This document shows, in pieces, positions 12,776 to 26,300 of a stretch of 64,000 nt of DNA. The notes beneath the pieces were generated by a model that was not told the DNA's origin, made no database searches, and saw nothing but the letters and a program-made list of their open reading frames with translations. Source of the stretch: Chrysoperla carnea (Eukaryota; Arthropoda; Insecta; Neuroptera; Chrysopidae). The stretch is from NCBI RefSeq assembly GCF_905475395.1, contig NC_058337.1, forward strand, positions 118,228,368 to 118,292,367, in the 5' to 3' direction. The position numbers and the translations under genes are program-made. Each line of letters begins with the position of its first letter. Position 1 is the first letter of the stretch.

Positions 12776-15205
12776 ATGGATTCAAATATTTCTTGTCCAG
12801 TATGTGACAAAAAGTTTCCAAAAACTGAAATTGATAAGCATATCGATAAATGTCTTTTTTTAAATTCTTCAACCATTACCCCTACACAAAAACCAAAACC
12901 GGTTGCAAGTATTTTTTCTAAACGTCCAAATAAAGATAATGGGGAAGAAAGTCCTTCAAAAAAAATTAAAACTGATAACAACAAAAATGAACAGGTAGTT
13001 TTTGAAAAAAAAAAATTGATTATATTTTTGAAAAAAATCATTTTTTTAGATCAAAAGTTCGTCAAAAAATTTATCAACACCGTCAATTCCATTAGCAGAA
13101 AAAGTTCGCCCAACGAGTTTAGATGAATATGTGGGACAAGAACATTTAACTGGCGAGGGAAAATTATTGAAAACTTTGTTGAATCGACTTGATATACCTA
13201 GTATGATTTTATGGGGACCACCGGGATGTGGAAAAGTATGTATTTTCCATAAAATTAATTTATTGAAATCTTACTAATGCAAAAATATGGCTTGAATGTT
13301 TCTTTATGAAGTCTCAAATTATTTTTTTTTCCGTAATGTAGTAGGGATGGGCGATCTCGATTCGATACTGCGAAGATCGATCTTTTGTATCGATTTAACA
13401 TTAATCGATTCTTCATGCTAAGAATCGACTAGTGTCGCCATACGCGAATTTGTGGTTCTGCGAATCTGCGGCTACGCAAAATGGCTATTTCCTACGTGTT
13501 TTTATATAACAGTGTATGTAAAGAAAGTGTAAAATAAAACAATGTTTTAGACAATTTTGTTTTCATCATTAAGACTTTACAAAGTGTGGGACAAAATATA
13601 ATTTAAAAAAAATTTCTTTCTAAATCGATTCATTTGCAGTTCATTTTTAAGTGAACTGATTCTCGATAAGCCGATTTAAGAACAATCCAAGAATCGATTA
13701 TTTTGAAAGAATCGCCCATTCCTTATAGGAGGGGACAGGAAGATACAGCATCCCCTCACTCCGACTAAAGTTATCAAGTGTTTAACTAACCCAACCCCCC
13801 TTTTCACCCTCTGTAGCTCAAAAAATTTTTGATTCCTCTTCCTCCTGTTAAGGCAAATGTTGATTACGCCGTTTGACACATGAATTGAATTTGTAATTTA
13901 TTGTAGACAACAATTGCCTCCATAATTTCGAAAAAATGTAAAGAAAATTCTCAACATTTACGATTCGTTACACTATCCGCAACAATGGCAGGCGTTAACG
14001 ATATTAAAGAAGCAGTAAAAATAGCAAAAAATGAAATGCAGCTTAAAAGAAAAACCATTCTCTTCCTAGACGAAATCCACCGTTTCAATAAACTTCAACA
14101 AGATATTTTTTTGCCGCATGTTGAAAGTGGAACTATTACCTTAATTGGAGCTACCACTGAAAATCCATCATTTAGTTTAAATTCCGCACTCTTAAGTCGC
14201 TGTCGAGTGATTGTTTTAGAAAAATTATCTGTGGATAATTTAAAATCAATTCTAGAACGTGCGTTGTGCAATTGTAATGTTGATATAATCGATAACAGCG
14301 ATATAATCAGTGCAAATAAGGCAATTAAGCGAAATGCTGTTGAGTGGCTGGCAGAAATATGTGATGGCGATGGTAGAGTTGCGTTAAATACTTTACAAAT
14401 TGCGTTAAATACATTTTCTGATACAAAATCGAATGATAATATAATTACTTTGGAGAAAATTAAAGATAGTTTAGAAAAATCGCATATGTTGTACGATAAA
14501 CGTGGCGAAGAGCATTATAATTTAATGTCGGCAGTGCATAAATCAATTCGAGCTTCGGATCAAAATGCTGCGTTGTATTGGGTAACTAGAATGCTTGTAA
14601 GTGGAGAGGACCCGTTGTATATTGCTCGACGGTTGTTACGGGCTGCGAGTGAAGATGTCGGTAAGTGTTTTAGTAATTAACAAAAAAGGCTTGGTTCAAG
14701 AAGTATTCATAATGTACCTTGGCAAGACTTGCAATATTGCAGGATATGTCCTTATTTCAAAGGTTTAAAATATATCCTTTTTCCAAAGGTTTAGCTGATC
14801 CAAATGCGTTAACTGTCGCAACATCAACCCTTCACGCTTGTCAATTTGTTGGCATGCCCGAATGCGAGATATTTTTAGTACAGTGTGCCATATACTTAGC
14901 GCGTGCTCCTAAGTCACGTGAAATGGATCGTGTGCTCGGTGAATGTAAAAATTTTATTAAAAATTTTAAAGGTCCACAGCCGGGCGTACCACTAAGATTA
15001 CGTAATGCACCAACTAAACTAATGAAAGATTTGGGTAGGTTTTTATTATGTTAGTCTTGTTAAAGTTTTTGGGTTCAAAATTTTGTACTTTTTAGGATAT
15101 GGAAAAGGATATAATATGCTTCCAAAATCTGTAACAAATCTTTCATCAATGCCCGAAGGATTAGAAAATGTTGATTTTTTTAAACGAAAAAATTATAATA
15201 GTTAA
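12776..15205 (+). CDS. WRNIP1: WRNIP1 / MgsA-RarA family AAA+ ATPase
   Basis: Five exons (12776-12994, 13050-13235, 13907-14660, 14789-15034, 15096-15205) give 504 residues, shorter than the 665 of human WRNIP1 because the linker is reduced. WRNIP1 binds ubiquitin and stalled replication forks and acts with Werner helicase and DNA polymerase delta in the nucleus. The N-terminus is a UBZ zinc finger (Cys7, Cys10, His22, Cys26). The Walker A motif GPPGCGKT is at 129-136, split by intron 2 between Lys and Thr. Walker B (LFLDEIHR) has Asp190-Glu191, and sensor 1 is GATTENPSF. The C-terminal oligomerisation region has LADPNALT, GMPECE and NAPTKLMKDLGYGKGY. Two similar CAAAG|GTTT acceptors precede exon 4; the second (14789) keeps the family sequence EDVGLADP. 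The gene is intact and divergent from POMT1. Confidence 0.95.
13342..13725. mobile_element. hAT-like MITE in WRNIP1 intron 2
   Basis: The left end reads TAGGGATGGGCGATCTCG, and the complement of the right end reads TAAGGAATGGGCGATTC. These imperfect terminal inverted repeats are of the GGGATGGGCGAT type often seen on hAT-superfamily elements. It is 384 bp long with several ATCGATT blocks inside and no transposase. I could not see a clean 8-bp target duplication. Confidence 0.6.
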
Positions 15206-15433
15206 TTAATTTTTTCATGTGATTTTATCTTTTAATATTAAATTTTTTTATAAATTCTACATTATAAATATATTTTGTTAAAGAAGATTTATTATTTCTG
15301 TTTACCAATGTATTCCTTACTATTTTTCTTACCGTATCTTTGAAAAACTGTTTCCTTTAAGGAAACAATAGCCATACAGTAATCTAAAATTTTTTCCGTT
15401 ATATTAAAATGGATGACGTCTGAGGACAACGAA

Positions 15434-15990
15434 TTTTTTTTATATTTTTAATTCATAGTTTACACCGTTATAACAAAGTAAAAAATATAAATACTGCTTA
15501 AAAATGCTGTATTTAAGTGTAAAAAAATATTTAAAATACAGAATAATTTTGAGATATTTAAACGCAGTTTTTTGGCGCTCTCTGTTGATGACGTATAAGT
15601 ACGTGATCTGTCAATTGGCGACAGTTCAATGTATAATTTACACTTTAAAAAAATGAATTTACAACACAGAATTTACACTCGTTATTATTAAGTTTTCTAA
15701 TAAAAATCCGTAGAATAGTATAATTTAATGAAATACCATATAAAATGTAAGTAATTAATATCATACAGTATGTTAACAAATAGCCCGTACTTTGATGTCA
15801 CGTCCGTATAAAACTTTTGAGTTTCCGTTTTAGAAATTTTTAAATGCCCTCACTGAATTTATACTTTTATTAATTAATTTTAAGTAATAAAAAAGATATT
15901 AATTACTAAAATAATGGTTTATTTGAAATGTCCAGTCAATAAAGTTACAGAAGAAAAAAATTTGAACCAAATTTAAATTTCATGAATATT
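15434..15990. repeat. Interspersed repeat B, uninterrupted copy
   Basis: About 560 bp are repeated with high similarity at 60822-61701. Shared landmarks include TTTACACCGTTATAACAAAG, TTTTGGCGCTCTCTGTTGAT, GATGTCACGTCCGTATAAAA and ATGCCCTCACTGAATTT. There is no open frame. The copy is important because it shows the empty site for the palindromic insertion in the other copy: here TTTAAAATAC runs straight into AGAATAATTTTGAG. Confidence 0.85.
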
Positions 15991-16145
15991 CCCCACGACG
16001 CCTCAAGTTCTGGCAAAATATAACAAGTTATATTAAAATCTCGCAATTCAGCAAATCGATGATATTTAAAGTAAACAATTTTGTGTTAATTAACTTGGCT
16101 ATAAAATTTGTTTACTCCATTTATATGAAATATATATCAAGGTAT

Positions 16146-16440
16146 ATTAAGTTTAGTCCCAAGTTTGTAACGCTTAGAAATATTAATGATACGATCCAAA
16201 TTTTGATATAGGTGTTCATAAAATCACTTAATTATTCCTTTTCCATCCGTCATCACGTTAACTCAATAACGAAAAGAGATATATCTACCTGAAATTTTTA
16301 TAGCGTGCTCAGAACGTAAAAGTTCGAGTTCATAAATAAGGAACATAGATGTCTTTTGGGTCCGCTGTATTATGTCTATAAGTCCGTAAACCAAAATCCT
16401 ACTCCCCGGAACTTTGAGGAGAAGTTCTCTTGAATATAAT
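16146..16440. repeat. Interspersed repeat C, copy 1
   Basis: Starts AAGTTTAGTCCCAAGTTTGT and runs through a block with GGTGTTCATAAAATCAC and AACGAAAAGAGATAT. Similar copies occur at 22336-22620 and 62667-62995. This copy is the most diverged of the three. The family, with its GTCTGTCTGTC-CAACACGATAACTC core, is common in insect genomes; it is non-coding. Confidence 0.7.
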
Positions 16441-17386
16441 GTTAATTTAACAGGTTTAGAACTGTTTAATTTTATTTAATTGCTACAAGGAAAAAATTCG
16501 TATCCTTAATGCTTGGTTCTGTTAAAAAGGAACATTTAATTCACGGGAGAAATTCCTGGTCTTCGATTTTAAAATTCTAAATCAGAATTAAAAATTTTAA
16601 TTATCTCAAAAAGTATAATCATTTAATTTTCCCACCAAAAAATTAAAATTTTGTTCTGAAAAATCAAAAAATTCATAGTTAGCTCCAGAAATTTGTCATA
16701 GCAACTCTTTCAAACATGGAAAACAAATTTTTTTGTAAATAAATTTTAGCGAAATGTTTTTTGAAAACGATTTTATATTAATTTTTAAGTGCAAAAAAAG
16801 GATGCTTTTAAAAACAGATCGCATAATTCCATAATCGCGAACAGTAATTAGAAACATTTTAAAAAAACAAAAATATTAATTTGTAGGTTAAGATAAATAA
16901 TAAAGATCCGAAAAAATTTTTTTGCATATTTAATAAAGGGATACAAAAAATACGCAATAATTAATTTAAGGTGAGTGACCTGAAAAAGGTTTGTAATTTT
17001 TTCATTTGAACCCTTCAAAAATAATTATTTAAAAAAAAAAAAAAAAAACAAAAACGTCCTAGGTGTGGTACGACTGATTATAAAAATGGAAAGTAAATAA
17101 AATAATAAATTTTAATTGGAATGATTTAAATAAATTATTGAATTTAAAAAAAAAGGACGATATCTCAATAATTCAGGTGTTAAATTAACAAAAAATAAAA
17201 ATGTCGTATGTTTATTTGAAAAATTTTTTTTTCAATATGGTTGAATTAAATGATGCATGCGCAGTTAGCTAAAATCGACACTTTGTTTCTGGACGGCGTT
17301 GTTGCTTGGCTTGTATAGTTCTGCTTTTGTACTAAGAGTTCTCTCTTCAGTACAAAGCTGTGTTGATTTTTATTAAAATTGATATC

Positions 17387-20300
17387 ATGGATAATCTAGA
17401 AACTACATCAAATAGCCAAGAAAATGAATTTGTAAGTACAAGAATATTGTTTAAAATTCATTTTATCACAATTTCATTACATCTATTTTACATAATCAAT
17501 TATATTTATATGAATTTACTAGTGAACTTGTTCTCAACTTTTTATTAAAATTTTTCTAAGTCAGAAAATGGCGACAGAAACTAAGTCCCACGTTTCATGT
17601 ATAAGGAGAATGTAATATTTTCAATATTATTAAAATACATGAAAAAATGAAAATTTTTATTTTTCTTTGCGTTTCATAACATTTTATGAGAATTATATAA
17701 AAAAAAATTTTTAATTTTTTTTTAATTAATTTTATTTTTTGTCAGAAAAAGCCATCAAATGGTCATTCGGAGGGTAGTGGACAGGTGAATGGCGTGAGCA
17801 ATGGATACAGTGGTGATGGTAGCAGTAGCAAACATCATAAGAGCAGTAGTCATAAGGATAAACATCGTGACCGTGACCGGGATCGAGATCACAAAAAAGA
17901 CCATAAATCATCTAGCCGGGATAAGGATAAGGACCGTGATCGTGACAAGGACAAGGACCGGGATAAGCATAGCTCATCTAAGGATAAGGTAAGATTTAAG
18001 TATATCTACCTTTATTTCAGTCCTTTTATGTATAACGAGTCTACGATTCTCATACTATCTAAGACAGATCATATCATTTTCTTTACGCCTCGATCGTAAT
18101 CGAATTCGAGAAGTTCAACAAGATATAAATTCTAATTGGATAACTATATATTTACCGAAAACTCGATAAGATGTTAAAGAATAAAATTTATTTCGATATC
18201 TTGCTTATTTTTAAAGATATCGAAAGATTTTAATAGAAATGGAGGCATCTTTTAACTCTTTTTTTATTGAAAACACAATTATGGCAACCTGCATGTCTTT
18301 AAACCCTATATTTTTTATAGTTTTGGAGAAAATGGACATCAATTTTTTTGTTGTAATTTGCGCCCTTGCGGGTAATCAATTATATTTACGAAAAAATGTT
18401 TCAAACAAAAGTTTGCTTCTTTTTTTATAAGGAACATTTTTTATACAGTGTGTCCCCGGATAGAAGATGGATCTTATTGGACCAAGACCCAATTGAAATA
18501 TTGGCCTATATTACTCATTTACGAACTCAAACTCGCTTTTTACGTCCTAAGAACGCTATAGTTTTAGCTTGACATCTCATCACGCTTTTTAGTTTGGCTG
18601 ATTTCTAACACCCGGTATTTTAATCTTTGATATCTTAAAATTCTTAATGTTCGATAACATTTGTAACAAAATCAAAGAGTTATTGCAGATCATTCCATTT
18701 CTAAGCTAAAACTTGCAGATTATTCTATTTCTAAGCAAACTAGATTAAAGTAATTGAGACTTTCGTTAACAATTATTGATTAAAATAATCTGCAATCAAT
18801 CTAAGATTGTTAAGAAAGTTAAATGATTTTTTAATAATTTTGGTAGCGATCAAAAAATTTTTCAACACTGTTTTTCAGTCTTGAAAGAATACTTTTGTCC
18901 AGAGACTCCAACTCAAAACCGCAAAACCTGGATACCCTTTTTAAGAATGAACGTCACAAACGCATGATGTAATGTTATGAAATACTTATAAGCAATTTTT
19001 CTAGTACCGGAGTTGTGTTAGGAGTGGGGCCTGATTTCTCGGTGAATACTCTGTGGCAATTGAAATTACATTATTTAATTATTATAAAACTAAATCACAT
19101 TAAAATTAAAGCCACAATAAAATGGTTTGGAAACGTTGTTTTAATCATTATAATAATATCCGGCGTGGTCTTAACAACTGCAAAATTTTCTGACAAATGT
19201 AATTTTTATATTGCCAAAAGGATTTGAAAAAATCGACCTAAAATAGTTTCAATTAAAGAAAAATATTTTAGCTATTCTTTCTGGGTATATACTAGTAAAC
19301 GAAGTAAACGGAACCTCTCTTTAGTGCCAGGCGAACATCTTCCCTGCCTAATTTCAATAAGAAAATATATATCCAAAATTCAGTCCTCAGTAAATGATTA
19401 ATTGAAACTGAATCTATTCAGCAAATTGATCTCCTATTACCATCGAATCTAGATAGATCAAGTCTGGCTAACGCCATATCAAGTATGCTTAGAATTGAAC
19501 TTATTTACTCAGATGTATTTGTGGCCTTTTTTTGAAAACAAAATTTGCCCAATGATGACAAAATAAATTCGCATAAAGTTGATTTTAAAATTGAAAGCAA
19601 TTGTTCTTAAGTAATCGGAAAAAGGGTTACGCAATTGTGAACATTTTTTAAAATAGGTTACTTCATGTGCGGAGATTATGAGAGCTGAGGGCAAAATTTG
19701 AAAACGTAAAATGAATAATTTGTAAATGCTGCAAACATCTTAAAACAACTTCAGGTTCCTAGATGATATACCTAATTTTCCATTTCGTTCACTAGATGTC
19801 AGAAGTGCCATTTCTTATTACTTAGGAATTCTTATTTCCTATCTTAGGTGCTAATTAAAAGCATATATAGATTATACGAGGTCGTCTATAGACCGAGATA
19901 TTTTTCCGTAACTTTTCATAAGAAGTTTAACAACATAAGACTTTGAATTTATTAAAATTTATTGTTTTCGTTTATATCTACATTAAAATTTTTTAATTAA
20001 TAATTATTACGAAAACCCCTGTCTTCCCTTTTTTTGCCTTTATAACGTTCTATGAATTTTAGAGTTTTAAATTACCAATGACAATCGCTCTGACGTCTGG
20101 TAACGAAAATAGGAAGAATTATTTTGAAATGTAACTTATTTAACCACCAGAAACGTCTTTCTAATATGTTCAAATTCAATAAACATCGATTGAAATACAT
20201 TTTATTTTCTTTTTAATTGTTATAGGATAAGTCAAAAGATCATAAATCATCTAGTCGTGACAAAGACAGAGACAGAGATCGTGACAAAGATAAACATTCG

Positions 20301-23300
20301 TCAGATAAACATCGTAGTAAAGATAAGGATCGACATCATGATGACAAAGATAAAAAATCATCGTCTTCATCATCAAAAGATAAAGATAAAGATCACAAAA
20401 GTAGTAGTCATAGTTCGTCACGTGACAAAGATAAAGAACATAAATCAAGTTCAAGTAGTCATGATAAGCATAAACATAGTTCGTCATCGTCAAAAGATAA
20501 AGATAGAGATAAGGATAAGGATCGTCATAGTTCATCAAAAGACAAAGATAAAGATCGTAAAAGCTCTTCATCGTCCAAACATCATTCATCATCATCATCT
20601 TCAAAAGACAAAGATCGACATCGTGATCGATCCGATAAAGATAGTAAACGTGATAAAGATAAAGAACGTGACAAAGATAAAGATCGTGACAGATCAAAAC
20701 ATGAAAATGGTGAGAAAAAACGTGACAAAGTCGAAGTTAAAGAGGAAAAATTCACTCAACCACAACTGCCTTTGGTCAGTGAAGAACTTGCCCCACAGCC
20801 ACTTGCAGATGTCGATCCTTTGGACATTAAAAATGAGCCTGAATATTATAATTCACAGGATATGTCAGCTGCTAGTAGCTGTGATTATAGTTTTTCACAA
20901 TTTAATAAATCAGAGCCGAATTTTAAGGAGTTTGGACAGAAAGATACAAGTCAAATGAATGGCGAAGATGATCGACGTAATGATTTTGATGATGAAGATA
21001 TGGGAGATGAACGGGCTGATGGTGATAATGACGGGGATGCTGATTATACGGAGGAAGATAGCCAAGATTTACAAATTAAAGAAGAGCAACAGGATGAAGA
21101 TGAAGGCAGTGATGACGATTTACCATTGGTATGTATTAACAAATTTTAGAGAGAAATAATTAAATTTGAAATTTACTATACACCCCCCCCCCCCTCTTCT
21201 AAAAATTCTTGTAGTGATCTAGATTTGTTTGAGGGTAAAAGATATTTCAATTTCACTAGGATATTCATTTAATTTAAATTTTGAACGAATAGCATGTTCT
21301 AAAGGTGCAATCGCCAAAATCGCATGTGCCGTGCGAGGGATCTTTCTAAAAAATTAGTTGTAAATAATTTACGAAAGAAATAAACGTAGTTTAGAATATC
21401 TAAAACTAGTCCATTTTTAAATTGCCCAATGATGACGAAACAAACTCGCATAAAGTGGATTTGAAGAGTGGAAACGATTGTTTATAAGTAATCGGTAAAA
21501 GGATTACGCAATTGTGGAAACTTTTTTAAATAGGTTACTTCATGTGCGGAGATTATGAGAGCTGAGGGCAAAATTTATTCACAAAACGTATTTAAAGTAT
21601 AAGGATGAATTTTTGTTCAACTTCGAGTTGAGACATTGTTATTGAAATAAATACCACGACACTCGAAATAAAATTGTATATTAATAAATTCTATTTAAAA
21701 AATATACAACAGATTTACATTTCGCTAAATATCGATATTTCGATTGCAACGCAATCATCGTCAGTAGCTAAATTTATTCATATAACACATTTATTGAAAA
21801 AAGAAATTTTCAAATCTACTAAATAATTTGTTGTGAAATGTTTACAAAAAATTTGGTGTCTTGAGAAATTTATTTCTTCAAGTTTGCAACGTATTTTCTA
21901 ATTTGTTTTTGCAGTATGCAACGTATTTCTAATTTTTTTTTTTGTTCTTTAGGCAGCTCGTGCTCCAACACCAACAAAACGTAAAGTCGAAGAAGATGAT
22001 GACGATGACGAGGATGTACCATTGATGGCTAGAAAAAAAGTGAAAAAAGAAAAGAAAGAGAAGAAAGCTAAAAAACGTTCTGCTGATTCAGATTATGATG
22101 ATGGCGGAGGAGATTACGATGATTATGAAGATGAAAAACCTAAAAAGAAAAAACAAAAGGTCAAGAAAGAAATTAAAAAGGAGATTAAAAAAGAAATTAA
22201 AAATGAACCAGCTGATAATACTAGCCCTAAGAAAAAGAAAAAGAAAGATGAACAAGAACCAGAAGTTTGGAAATGGTAAGTAATTTCATTTTTTCATTTG
22301 ATATTGTTATACTTTCACTTAGAGTGTTTACACAAGTTTAGTCCCAAGTTTGTAACGTTTAAAAATATTGATGCTATGAACAAAATTTTGGTATAGGTGT
22401 TCATAAAATCACCTAATTAGTCCATTTTCGGTTGTCTGACTGTCTGTCTGTCTATCAACACGATAACTCAAAAACGAAAAAAGATATCAAGCTGAAATTT
22501 TTACAGCGTACTAAGGTTGTAAAAAGTGAGGTTGAATTCGAAAATGAGCAACATAGGTCAATTGGGTTTTTTGTAAACCGTTAGAGATAGAACAAAAGTT
22601 CAAATGTAAAAAATTTTCTTTATAAAAAACAAAACAACTTTTGTTTGAAACATTTTTTCGTAAACATCACTGTTTACTCGTGAGGGCGCTAATTAGGCGT
22701 AAATTGTATAGTATGTGTTATACGAGTATATCAGTTATGTATGTGTGACATGTATGTATTTGTAATGTGATAAAGAAATTAACACTGTCTATGCATGATA
22801 TTTCAACAATTAACTCAGTCAATTGTTTGTTTTCACTTGTTACTTATTAATTTTTGAGAGACAACTTCTACATACCAAAAAAAGTCAGTTTGTATTGCAA
22901 ATTGAACTATCAAGAATTATTCATTAGAGCATATTTCGCAAAATAAAATATCAAATAAATCAGGATGAATCCACAAAAGATATAATCGAAATTTTTATGT
23001 CGAAATATTAAAAATAATAATTAAGAAAATAGCTAAGCCAAAAACAGGCGTTTCTTTGGAGGTGTTTTACAAACGCCTAGAATATGACTTACTTCCTCAG
23101 ATGTATTTGTAGCCCTTTTTTTTTAAACAAAATTGCCCAATGATGACCAATCAAACTCGCATAAAGTGGATTTTAAGAGTGTAAACGATTGTTGATAAGT
23201 AATCGGTAAAAGGATTACGCGATTGTGGATACTTTTTAAAATAGGTTACTTCATGTGCGGAGATTATGAGAGCTGAGGGCAAAATTTGAAAACGTATTAT

Positions 23301-26300
23301 AGATAATTTCTAAATGCTTCAAAAAAACTTTAAAAACAATTCAAGCTGCAACTAATTTATAGGCTGAGCACACATAAGAATTTTACGAAACAGACAAGAA
23401 ATTATTTTAATGTGTTCTCAGTCATTTAGAGATTTTAGAGATTTTTTATATCTCTAAATTCTTTCTGATTTTCACGTTTTTTTCTATTGAAATCTACCGG
23501 TATAAATGGAAAATTAATATATTTCCATATTGGGCTTATAATCTAGGGTTAAAGGGAATGAAGTTGCGGACTCGTTGGCACCAAGAGGAGTCGTCTCAAA
23601 CTCTCAAAATATTATTTCTATAGCAATATGATTCCGTAATTTACCGAATCCAGGAATGGCTGTGAGAAGCTCATCTTGATTACTGGGACCTTGCGCAGGG
23701 TATGCGGCAGCCCAAACTATCGCCATTTGACTGTGCTCGTCTGAAAGTTACTAGAGCACACTTGTCAATGATTAGGTTGGAACTCTTGACAGGTCACTTG
23801 AAACTACCACCTTCATAATATGAGGACCTCCGATGATTCCACTTTTAGAGCCTGTATGAGAAACGATGAAATCTCCATACATGTTATTTGTACCTGCAGA
23901 AATCTGTTGGGCGTCAGGTTTGGAATGTTTGGGTCCGAAACCTTAGATTTAGCAATCCTGGGAGAAATCCCAGCGAAAAAGCTTTGGAATCTCTTCGTGT
24001 CGTCCTCGGCAGAAAGCTATAGCTTGATCTGCTTAAAGCATCTATCAAAGGACCTCTTAGTCTAGGTGCTAAGGACCCATTTGTGAGACCAGTCATGTTT
24101 TATTATTTTTATATTTTAACTAGCTGGGAACTACCCGCTTTGCTGGGCAACATCCCCACTTACACCCCTCCCTCCACATTTCCTTGCGTTGGATAACAGT
24201 TTTGTAATGTACACGTCATGCTCTTTTATTTGATACCCCACTTAGGTATATTTGTAAATATTCGATATTTCCTTCCCACTTTCTCGCTACACCTTTCTAC
24301 CCTCCGAAGGTTAAAAAAATTTCTAAATGTAATTTAAAACATTCTGACCAAGTTTTGAACTATTAAAAGCCATAATTGAAAAATATGAATTTTTTATTCA
24401 TGAACACCCCCGCAACCCCCCTTGTGGGTGGAATTTCGTAAAATCCGTTCTTAGCTGACCTCTACTTGGCAAAAGGAATATTCCTGCCAAATTTCAAGTC
24501 TCTAGGTCTTATAGTTCCAGAGATATCGTGATGAGTGACTATCTATATCTATAGAAAGTCTCCTATATATATATAAGACTAGCTGTTACCCGCCCGCTTT
24601 GCTGGGCAACATCCCCACTTGCACCCCTCCCTCCACATTTCCTTGCGTTGGATAACAGTTTTGTAATGTACACGTCATGCTCTTTTATTTGATATCCCAC
24701 TTAAGTATATTTGTAAATATTCGATAATTCCTTCCCACTTTCTCGCTACACCTTTCTACCCTCCGAAGGTTAAAAAAATCTTCTAAATGTAATTTAAAAC
24801 ATTCTGACCAAGTTTTGAACTATTAAAAGCCATAATTGAAAAATATGAATTTTTTATTCATGAACACCCCCGCAACCCCCCTTGTGGGTGGAATTTCGTA
24901 AAATCCGTTCTTAGCTGACCTCTACTTGGCAAAAGGAATATTCCTGCCAAATTTCAAGTCTCTAGGTCTTATAGTTCCAGAGATATCGTGATGAGTGACT
25001 ATCTATCTATATCTATAGAAAGTCTCCTATATATATAAGATAACTTATTAAATGAATTTTTAATTAGTATTAGATTAGTTACAATATCATTGTAACTAGA
25101 GCAGTCAGTGTATTTAATTTGCATTATTTATTAATAAAAAAAACTTTTAACAAAAAGAAAACCGACTTCAAAAGAAAAACTTTTCCAAAACAAATTAAAA
25201 TGCACTAAAAAGTAAAAAATAACGATAATATAATGTAGTTAAAATTATTGTTCTCAAACAACTCTGACAGAACAGTTTGCTACATTAGTTTGTCTGACAC
25301 CGACTCCAAAAATAACAATAATTTTAACTACATTATATTATCGTTATTTTTTACTTTTTAGTGCATTTTAATTTGTTTTGGAAAAGTTTTTCTTTTGAAG
25401 TCGGTTTTGTAAAGTTTTTTTATTTTGTGATTTTTAGTGAACCTGAAGTGCTCTAACTAATTTATCACTAAAAAAAAATCATCGAAATCGGCTGGTGTGG
25501 TATTGAGTTATTCGTTCTCTTGTCGTGCATACTTAATGTAAATTTAAGACTTTTATGATTTTCTCATGAATACCGTTATCAGAACTCGACCAAAATGAAA
25601 TGGGACCACACGGGAAGCACTAGCTTTCAAATAGATAAAGAATTATCAAAATCGGTTCTCCCAGTCGAAAGTTCTGAGGTAACAAACATAAAAAAAAATA
25701 CAGTCGAATTGAGAACCTCCTTCTTTTTTGTTTGAAGTCGGTTAAAAAGTGAAAGTTAATTGTTGCTTTCCAATATATAATATGTCAAATATCTGTCTTA
25801 AAAACCCGCGTTTATTTTAAAAAAAAAAAGTAGATCAATTTAAAACTAGGTGTCTCTACTCTCTTAATATATTTTTATCGACCATGTTTCACTAACTTGA
25901 TTTTACCACTTAGCAGAGATAATTTTATTTTCTAAAAATTATGAACAAAATCTTCTCATGGAGTAAAATTAAATATTTGAATAATTTAGTATTTCAACAA
26001 AATAAAATTTTTAATAAAAATACATTTCAATATAATTTTAATTCATTATTGTTAGTATATGATTATAGGTTAGAATTTATTAAAAAATATCGTACAAAAT
26101 TGAAAAGTCGTGGGTGAGAAAATTTGATATTTTTATTAATAGAAAACTATTTGTATGGTATAAATCTTATCAAAATTGGGTGTTTATGAATGATTCTCAC
26201 TGCCATTACTTGAATAATACAACTTTCGAAAGTTTTATCGACATTTCATCAAAACCACAGTTGATAAAAAATCCATAAGAGCACGCCACTTTTTTAACTA

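Larger units (their letters stand above)
15206..17386. other. WRNIP1-Top1 intergenic region
   Basis: Contains the WRNIP1 3'UTR, two interspersed repeats listed separately and AT-rich DNA with an A-run near 17033-17048. The segment 17280-17386 is less AT-rich and probably includes the Top1 5'UTR and promoter. No further gene was seen. Confidence 0.5.

Noticed and set aside
20251-20697. 148-codon minus-strand frame rich in Tyr/Leu/His
   Set aside because: Complement of the Top1 KDRD/SSS tract.
21640-21790. Possible Penelope-like end with GCAATCATCGTCAGTAGC
   Set aside because: The motif style is suggestive, but one short stretch without coding or terminal structure is too little to call.
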